From Armatimonadota bacterium (GTDB taxonomy: Bacteria > Armatimonadota > UBA5829): a stretch of 41,453 nt of DNA. Below the pieces are notes generated by a model, which was not told where the DNA came from, did not search any database, and worked only from the letters and a program-made list of their open reading frames with translations. A program made the translations under genes and the position numbers. This document shows, piece by piece, positions 36,801 through 41,453 of this stretch (within the stretch, counting starts at the first letter, position 1; every line of letters starts with the position of its first letter). Location of the stretch: contig JAPLCU010000036.1 in NCBI GenBank assembly GCA_026392045.1, forward strand, positions 1-41,453. The letters run 5' to 3'.

Positions 36801-38513
36801 AAAAAATAGCCCTGGGGTGACCATAACGCCGCCACTGATATCTATGCTGCGGCCGCCGGCATCTGTAACCGTTGCCTCCACGGTGTAGCGTTCCTCTTCA
36901 TCAGCATGCTTTGTGGGTATTCGAAGTTTAAGCACACCATTTTCATCCGTCTGACCCTCTCCTTCCAGCACAACTTCGCCATATCCGCCGTAATAATCTC
37001 CGTCACCCTCTTGGTCGGAGTAGAATTCATCATAGAAGCTGGAGTCTGAGTCCCCATCAGGATAGTAGTAGAAGTAATCCTGCGCCTTGTAGACCGTATA
37101 AGTGACCTTCGCCCCTGCGACAGCGCCGCCGAAGTAGTATGAAGCCTCTACATTTGCCTCAACCTCGTTTCCTCCAACATAACGCGGCTTTGTAAAGCTG
37201 ACAGAGGCCTTGAACTCGGGCTTACGATATTCCTCCACACGGAACAGGCGCTCGTAATTCTCGCCCTTATATTCAGCGCTAATCGTGTAATATCCGGGCC
37301 TGGTTTCCGGGTCCATTACGATCTCGCCATTAAATGAGCCGAATCGATTTGTCTGCAAGCTGAGATTTTTGACGGTGTTGCCGTCTGGATCGTCAATCTT
37401 CACAGGGATGCTCTGATTTGCGACCGGCATAAACCTGCCAGGCGAGGAATCCCTGAGAATGCCTTTGAAGTGCACCGTGTGGCCAGGGCGATAGATGGGC
37501 CTGTCTGTGTATATGTAACATTTAGCCGTTTCGCCTACGTCAATGTCATAGCTGTTAGCGATTGCATAGGAGTCTCCAGAGCTTCCGAGCACGGTAAGCG
37601 AATCTTTAGGCAAAGCTTCCGTAATAAAAAGGCTGTCAGAATCGGTCTTGCCCATAATTGGCAGCTTGCTGTGTGAAGTAAAGAACTCAAGATTAACATC
37701 CTTCAATGGCTTTTTCTCAGTAAAGCTGGTGGCATAAACAAGAATTTTACCAGGTGCGCGCTTGGTGACTAATGCGAGATCAGTAATCAGCGTCTTAAAG
37801 AGCTTTTCGGTGGTCTCCAATTGAACATCAACCAGATATCCGCCTTTGGCTTTTATCTTCAAAATTGCGTTGCGTTGGAAGTATCCCTCAGAGTCCGTGC
37901 GAACCTTTACGATTCGCTCATATACCGGCGCTCCGATATTTTTCCATTTGACGAGTGAATCATCGTAAGGTTCTTGCTTGCCGCCCCGCGCGCGAACTCG
38001 CTTGGCAAAATCAAAGCTATAAACACGCACTCGAAGCTGTGTAGCTGCTTTGCGTGAGTAACCATTTAGAGAAATAAACACCCTTTCGCCGGGAGTAAAG
38101 ATGGACGAAATGCTTCCGTAAATTTGAGGCTGCCTCGGAGTCATTTGAATATCATTCAAAGTTGTGGTTTTGCCTTCTCTGACAACAACTGGCTTTGAAT
38201 AATCTTCGATATAATCGGTCTCGTAACCACGAGCAGATGCATAGCCCGAATACTTGCCAACTGGAACATCTGTGATGACATAATTCCCCTGCTTGTCAGT
38301 CACGCCGTAGATAGTCGGCCGATATTCGTTGTGGAGAGTCAATGAGATTCTGGCTCGAGCCAAAGGCTGCTTGCGCTCGTTCAGGACACGCCCTTTGACA
38401 GTGCCCGTGGGAGTTTCCTGAGCAATAGTCAACCCGAACATCAGGGCTATCAGCCCCACAATCAACACAGTTAAGGCTGTAATCTTGGTGATGGATTTTG
38501 CATTACTGGTCAT
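33852..38513 (-). CDS. Alpha-2-macroglobulin-like protein without thioester
   Basis: 1553 aa with an N-terminal signal peptide or anchor (ALTVLIVGLIALMFGLTIA, to about 31). A carboxypeptidase-regulatory-like domain (about 37-105) is followed by macroglobulin domains (YIYTDRPIYRPGHTVHFKG, about 335), the A2M core (WNPSIVTNKNGVATVSFKMP, about 880) and an alpha/alpha thioester domain (about 1063-1330) ending with macroglobulin-like strands. Typical bacterial A2Ms trap periplasmic proteases through a Cys-Gln thioester (YPYGC.EQ). Here the aligned segment is DYEMNSPEGIMD, with Ser1083 for Cys and Gly for Gln, so no thioester can form. A Tyr/Asp/Ser-rich acidic insert occupies about 477-512. The ATG overlaps the upstream AMMECR1 stop by 4 bases. 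Confidence 0.92.
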   Translation of the reverse strand: MTSNAKSITKITALTVLIVGLIALMFGLTIAQETPTGTVKGRVLNERKQPLARARISLTLHNEYRPTIYGVTDKQGNYVITDVPVGKYSGYASARGYETDYIEDYSKPVVVREGKTTTLNDIQMTPRQPQIYGSISSIFTPGERVFISLNGYSRKAATQLRVRVYSFDFAKRVRARGGKQEPYDDSLVKWKNIGAPVYERIVKVRTDSEGYFQRNAILKIKAKGGYLVDVQLETTEKLFKTLITDLALVTKRAPGKILVYATSFTEKKPLKDVNLEFFTSHSKLPIMGKTDSDSLFITEALPKDSLTVLGSSGDSYAIANSYDIDVGETAKCYIYTDRPIYRPGHTVHFKGILRDSSPGRFMPVANQSIPVKIDDPDGNTVKNLSLQTNRFGSFNGEIVMDPETRPGYYTISAEYKGENYERLFRVEEYRKPEFKASVSFTKPRYVGGNEVEANVEASYYFGGAVAGAKVTYTVYKAQDYFYYYPDGDSDSSFYDEFYSDQEGDGDYYGGYGEVVLEGEGQTDENGVLKLRIPTKHADEEERYTVEATVTDAGGRSIDISGGVMVTPGLFFISAQIDNYIYKPGQQVKTSIFAVDYDRKPVPNIRASVSVYKMINYNKNLRDLVTPSQVQLNSDGRGEFSFTPKENSEYIIEILATDSMGNQIKCENWFYVASDEYERENYQPPALEVTADKKLYKLGETARVMISSPIKDCYILFTVEGRRLFSQRVIHMTSSTKVIEVPLAQDYVPNVYVCATLVNGKKLATAEAPIPISQSNNFLNVKIEASKKRYLPGETAAYTITTTNKAGKGVPAEVSLGVVDESLYAIREDTTPDIKRFFHGPVGNNVRTAASFYDDYYGGEDKFQGKVRKYFPDTAYWNPSIVTNKNGVATVSFKMPDNLTTWRATARAVTEGTAVGSAKQLVIVTKNILVRLQTPRFFRQRDDLILSAVVHNYTERSQNVRVWLDASGIDIVGENSRTVTITPNSLTRVEWNVKPTKPGAATLTVYAQGQGDQDAMQMEAPVLPHGVPEYVMNAGQTKTSIEFALNVPGDIITNASSIDMGLSPSIAGAALGITQALKDYEMNSPEGIMDILLPNVVMYKALKDLGAATPEQYATLQKMVKHDLKTVYAWQLPGGGWSWSEYGQKDEWMTAYVVYGLIRSKQAGFEIDEEVLNKGVQATLDGLPNVTDLGKRATVIYVLTLAGKAKPEWVQPVLKDPKLQNYSIALMILSLNEMGQREKARMLVPKLIKGAVQTLTHCSWPESFTWGFYSCNEYETTAYAVRALLAVDPENPCIAKGVRWLVDRRRGDRYNANYDTASVVYALADYLKVHKPLTPNYTAQIYVNGKLMRKVTMGPDTLHKPEVRVNIGAKYIQKGRNSVRIVKNGPGDLFYWASLKYYSTIEDVPAKSGKVSISREYFRLRLVKDPKEGLIYKPEPLGGTATVGELIRCRLTLRSPKDFYYLTVEDMLPSGCEVVDRSRQSSDYYEWDYWWGGETVYDNRVTFLVDYVYNGKRTIEYDFRPEIKGAFHVMPAFAQGSYEPDIYAHSAEGRLIVR

Positions 38514-39151
38514 GGTGATTTCCTCCGCGCTTTTGGCGCCTCTTTGAGTTCATGAAGCGCCACGGTCTCGAAAACAAACATCTCGCACGGCTCTCCACTT
38601 TTTAATCGCGCCTGTCTCCTTGCCTCAGCAACGCGCCATGAGTTTGTCTTTGCCTCTCCCGGCAATATCACGCCAGTTCCAGCCACTCCACGCACAAGCA
38701 GACCATAAGAGATGGGCGGATATTGTTGAGGGTCTTTGACGCGTTTCATTGGACCAACGATTGAAACAGTGAATGACAGCTTGTCAAGCTCATTCAAACG
38801 AATAGGCCGATATCTAATGTCTGAAGTGGCAGCCCCGATGGCAGCCCGAATAATTTCGTCTTTAAGACACTTGGTCGCAGGCTCAAAGGCGCCTTTGCAG
38901 CCTCGGCGGCGTTCATTCTTGGCTATAGTCACAAAAACAGCAGCTTTTTGATTGAATATTGCGGGCAATTTCTGCGGAATGGGAGTAAGCTTACCTGTGG
39001 TCAAATAGGTTCGGACTGTTTCACGCGCCAATTTGACCGCTGGCTTGCACAAGGTGTTTCGATGCTGCGCGAAATCGTCAAGAGGCGACGCAATCGCGCA
39101 TGAGATCGCAAGAGAAAGGCAAATAATTGTGCAAAACGACAAGAATCGCAA
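38510..39151 (-). CDS. Secreted AMMECR1-domain protein
   Basis: 213 aa. A clear N-terminal signal peptide (FLSFCTIICLSLAISCAIAS, cleavage near 22) precedes an AMMECR1 domain: LARETVRTYL, AAVFVTIAKNERRRGCKGAFEP (the family's FVT...LRGCIG pattern), IIRAAIGAATSDIRYRPIRLNELDKLSFTVSIVGP and ISYGLLVRG. AMMECR1 proteins are normally cytoplasmic and are linked to AmrS and Memo, so export is unusual. The catalytic role of the domain is unsettled. TTG 39151 is chosen because GGAG lies 9 bases upstream. Its stop overlaps the macroglobulin ATG, and SpoIID-like gene 39225 ends 73 bases upstream. Confidence 0.85.
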   Translation of the reverse strand: MRFLSFCTIICLSLAISCAIASPLDDFAQHRNTLCKPAVKLARETVRTYLTTGKLTPIPQKLPAIFNQKAAVFVTIAKNERRRGCKGAFEPATKCLKDEIIRAAIGAATSDIRYRPIRLNELDKLSFTVSIVGPMKRVKDPQQYPPISYGLLVRGVAGTGVILPGEAKTNSWRVAEARRQARLKSGEPCEMFVFETVALHELKEAPKARRKSP

Positions 39152-39224
39152 TGGAATCGCTCCATATCAGCAGTAAGACTTATCAAGCCTTCATTTGATA
39201 TTAACGCACCACCAAGCTATTAAG

Positions 39225-40379
39225 TTACTGCATGTCGGATATTTTTTCTACAGCAACCTTGCTTATTCCTGCACCAGAATAATAAAAAGCCAATATTTGT
39301 TGATAATTCCATCCAGACTTTGCGCGGGCGTATGCTCCCCATTGGCAAAGACCGATACCGTGCCCCAGTCCGTGACCGCAAAATGTGTATGTGTCACCGC
39401 TTTTCGTCAGGCGAAACCTGGCGCTTTTCACGCTCCCCCAGCCCAGTTTACGGCAGATTATATTCCAGAAAACGTAGGCGTCGATCTCACGCGAGCGACT
39501 TCCTGCAATTTCCATATACAATGCTCGGTCTGATGCATCATTTTTAATGACACGTAACCCCTTTATTTGTTTGCCGACATTAGTTCGTGAATCCGAGGCC
39601 AGGGCTGAGGCCAGGTCTGATGCAGTTACGGTGAAGTTCCAATCATAGTGCGGCGAGGCTTTGCAGGCTGTCGCGCTATTTAATATGTCTTTCCTTATTC
39701 TTAAATACGGCGCATTTCCGAGCGATTGTGAAGCATAAGAAGAAGCGCTTACACCCCCGCAGCAACTGCCATAAAGCGCCTGAATTGGTTTTTTGCGATA
39801 TGTTAAAATTTGGCCGGACGTTTGGCGCACGGCGGCATTAGTTTCAGAAGTCTCGGTCTGGATCCCCCTATATACCTGGCAGTGAGTGGCATCGCAAATA
39901 TCGAAACCATCGCGTTTGTGGTCTTCATAACGGGTCAAAGCCAGAGTGCGGGCAACAACCGCCTGCGCTTTCAATGCTTCAATCGGCCACTCTTTGCGCA
40001 TTTCGTTCGCGACAACTCCGCGCACATAGTCCTCAAGACTAACTTCGTTTACAATCAGCAAATTGCCATCGCGAGCGCTGAATAGCAGCTTGCCTGTGTA
40101 ACGATGGTCTTTATCCCAGGCGCGAAGTCTAATTGCAGACGTGTTTTCCAGCGTCAGAGATTTCGCTTTCTTATGATTGCCCGCATACGCGATATCCAGC
40201 ATTGATCCATGCGATGAAATAGTAAAATCCTTCGAATGAACAGCCGACGGGGCGCCGGATTCGCATATAATGCGGACGCTGCCAGGATGTGTCGTGCGCA
40301 GAATGCCCACCCGCAAAACAGGTTCGCCGTAGCATTCACAGCCCATCAAAAAGAAAATAGCCGCAATAATCAGCCTCAA
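39225..40379 (-). CDS. SpoIID/LytB-domain lytic transglycosylase
   Basis: 384 aa, exported, probably as a lipoprotein (FFLMGC at 9-14 fits a lipobox loosely). The SpoIID/LytB catalytic core contains VSLEDYVRGVVANEM (Glu126 is the candidate acid), WPIEALKAQAVVARTLAL, YRGIQTETSETNAAVRQTSGQILTY, YGSCCGGVSA and the zinc-binding GHGLGHGIGLCQWGAYA near the C-terminus. In Bacillus, SpoIID cleaves denuded glycan strands during engulfment. Here there is no sporulation context, and homologues without spores act in wall remodelling. The start is TTG 40379 with AAGGAG 8 bases upstream, overlapping the transpeptidase stop by 4 bases. Confidence 0.92.
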   Translation of the reverse strand: MRLIIAAIFFLMGCECYGEPVLRVGILRTTHPGSVRIICESGAPSAVHSKDFTISSHGSMLDIAYAGNHKKAKSLTLENTSAIRLRAWDKDHRYTGKLLFSARDGNLLIVNEVSLEDYVRGVVANEMRKEWPIEALKAQAVVARTLALTRYEDHKRDGFDICDATHCQVYRGIQTETSETNAAVRQTSGQILTYRKKPIQALYGSCCGGVSASSYASQSLGNAPYLRIRKDILNSATACKASPHYDWNFTVTASDLASALASDSRTNVGKQIKGLRVIKNDASDRALYMEIAGSRSREIDAYVFWNIICRKLGWGSVKSARFRLTKSGDTYTFCGHGLGHGIGLCQWGAYARAKSGWNYQQILAFYYSGAGISKVAVEKISDMQ

Positions 40380-41314
40380 CGCTTATTCTCCTTGCCAAAG
40401 TAAGCGCTGAAAATGCGCCGTGCGATGGGTGCGGCGGTATCATAACCATGACCTCGATTAACAAATACCACAAGGACAATCTCAGGCTTCTTATATGGCG
40501 CAAACCCAACAAACCAGCCATTTCGTTTGTCTGAATCGTCTGCCGCTTCCGGGCTTCCCGTCTTACCAGCGATTTCTACTCCGCCGACGGCCGCGTTCTT
40601 GCATGTGCCTGAAATTACCGCGAGCCTCATAGCGCTGCGAATCACGGCAAGATTCCTGCGGGTCTTCGAGTTGTCTATTCCAGCAACATGTGCGTTTCCG
40701 TTGGCGATGCGGCGCACCATCTCGGCGGCTTCCAAAAGAGTTATCTTAAAACCATTGGCCTGTCCAACGGCCATCTGCGCCGTTTGCGCAGGATGTATGA
40801 CCGGCGATGCCGGCAAATGCCCCACAGCCTGAACTCCTTTGTAGCCGGGAACCTTGCGATCAAGAGCGAATACACGCGCATATTTCAGCAAACGTTTAGG
40901 CCCCAATTTACGGCCAAGTCCATAGAAAGTCACATTGCACGATTGAGCTATTGCTTCTGGAAAGCTAATCGTGCCGTGGCCGTTCGGGGTGGTGCAATAG
41001 AGCAGGACATCGCCGATGGGCTGATTTCCTGAGCACCTAAACTTCGCGCCCGCAGAAGTTATCCCTTCCTGCAAGGCAGCAAAGCCGGTCACAAGTTTGA
41101 AGACAGAACCGGGAGGATGGAGCTGGATGGCTGAAACTTTGGGGTTTACGATTGCGAGGATTTTGCCATCGCTCACCCGCATAATCACGGCGCCGCCCGA
41201 GTGATTTCCGAAAGCAGTTTTTGCACTCTCTTGCAGCGCGCGTGTATCTGCACCGGCGTCTATTGATATCATAGATACTAGCAGGACAGCTAACGCCCAC
41301 ATAACTTGGCGCAC
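40376..41314 (-). CDS. Minimal penicillin-binding transpeptidase
   Basis: 312 aa, essentially only a transpeptidase domain after a signal peptide (VMWALAVLLVSMISIDAGA). The active-site motifs are intact: SxxK as PPGSVFK (Ser70, Lys73), SxN as QSCN (Ser125, Asn127) and KTG as GKTGSPEA (251-253). The family is usually 450-700 aa with a membrane anchor and a dimerisation domain; this one has neither, so it may be periplasmic and rely on partners. GTG 41314 follows GAGGTGAT at about 8 bases. It is the first gene of the envelope cluster. Confidence 0.92.
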   Translation of the reverse strand: MRQVMWALAVLLVSMISIDAGADTRALQESAKTAFGNHSGGAVIMRVSDGKILAIVNPKVSAIQLHPPGSVFKLVTGFAALQEGITSAGAKFRCSGNQPIGDVLLYCTTPNGHGTISFPEAIAQSCNVTFYGLGRKLGPKRLLKYARVFALDRKVPGYKGVQAVGHLPASPVIHPAQTAQMAVGQANGFKITLLEAAEMVRRIANGNAHVAGIDNSKTRRNLAVIRSAMRLAVISGTCKNAAVGGVEIAGKTGSPEAADDSDKRNGWFVGFAPYKKPEIVLVVFVNRGHGYDTAAPIARRIFSAYFGKENKR

Positions 41315-41359
41315 AGATCATCACCTCTACAAATATGCATGTATTTCAATTACGCCTAT

Positions 41360-41388
41360 ACGTTAGTAGATTGAGCGGTTCTTGTCAA
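41360..41388 (-). promoter_or_regulatory. Candidate promoter of the envelope cluster
   Basis: A perfect minus-strand TTGACA (41388-41383) is followed at 17 bp by TAACGT (41365-41360), a poor -10 (3/6). It lies 46-74 bp before the transpeptidase GTG. The mismatch suggests regulation or an alternative -10 a little downstream. Confidence 0.4.
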
Positions 41389-41411
41389 CGATATTATTTG
41401 CAGGAAAGAGC

Positions 41412-41447
41412 TCACTCTCGTTGAGTGACGGGAGGGCGAGGCTCCCG
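41412..41447. repeat. Paired hairpin repeat at the window end
   Basis: TCACTC-TCGTT-GAGTGA (41412-41428) is followed at once by CGGGAG-GGCGAGG-CTCCCG (41429-41447). They resemble the intergenic hairpins at 17797 and 10222 in style and may belong to a dispersed family. Confidence 0.55.
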
Positions 41448-41453
41448 CCGAGC

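Noticed and set aside
1-41453. tRNA or rRNA genes
   Set aside because: I saw no TPsiC-loop or acceptor-stem pattern in any intergenic region and no stretch resembling rRNA; small RNAs cannot be excluded by eye.

Overview
This 41.5-kb window looks like part of a free-living bacterial chromosome, probably a metagenome-assembled or draft contig. The best guess is Armatimonadota or a relative. The reasons are an H-X9-DG prepilin-like protein next to a giant modular beta-helix protein, many TTG/GTG starts, AGGAGG-type ribosome sites, and dispersed palindromic repeats. No rRNA, tRNA or marker gene in the window confirms this. The left edge coincides with the end of an insertion sequence and the right edge lies in a hairpin repeat, which is where assemblies often break.

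Layout. 1-1609: an ISNCY-like insertion sequence with doubled terminal repeats. 1627-5340: housekeeping metabolism, with trpB2 on the plus strand and folP plus an MTAP-family nucleoside phosphorylase on the minus strand. 5659-8507: a STAS-domain anti-sigma antagonist, a GT4 glycosyltransferase and its usual glycosidase-like partner, which is broken by a frameshifting deletion. 8591-11040: a cationic amino acid permease, a single-domain response regulator with a good sigma-70 promoter, and a small membrane protein. 11220-13471: an AmrS-like radical SAM enzyme and a GAF-GGDEF diguanylate cyclase interrupted by an apparent one-base frameshift. 13535-17655, all minus: guaA, hpt, rho and an odd bifunctional-nuclease-like gene.

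17958-22999, plus strand: tatA, tatA, hypF, hypC, hypD, hypE. This is a tightly packed NiFe-hydrogenase maturation operon with two Tat translocase subunits at its head and no hydrogenase structural gene in view. 22996-30272, minus: a 2107-residue exported protein made of five beta-helix modules plus a C-terminal cap, preceded by an H-X9-DG protein whose prepilin signal is degenerate. 30685-31578: a putative ten-TM metal exporter with a His/Asp-rich loop.

31565-41314, minus strand: a compact six-gene envelope cluster, in transcription order a minimal penicillin-binding transpeptidase, a SpoIID/LytB-type lytic transglycosylase, a secreted AMMECR1-domain protein, a 1553-residue alpha-2-macroglobulin that has lost its thioester, a VanW protein and a polytopic membrane protein of unknown function. 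Four of its five junctions are 4-base stop/start overlaps, so the products are probably made together. This cluster is the strongest candidate for an undescribed system: cell-wall enzymes co-expressed with an exported AMMECR1 protein and a macroglobulin-like scaffold. Its function is not known from the sequence.
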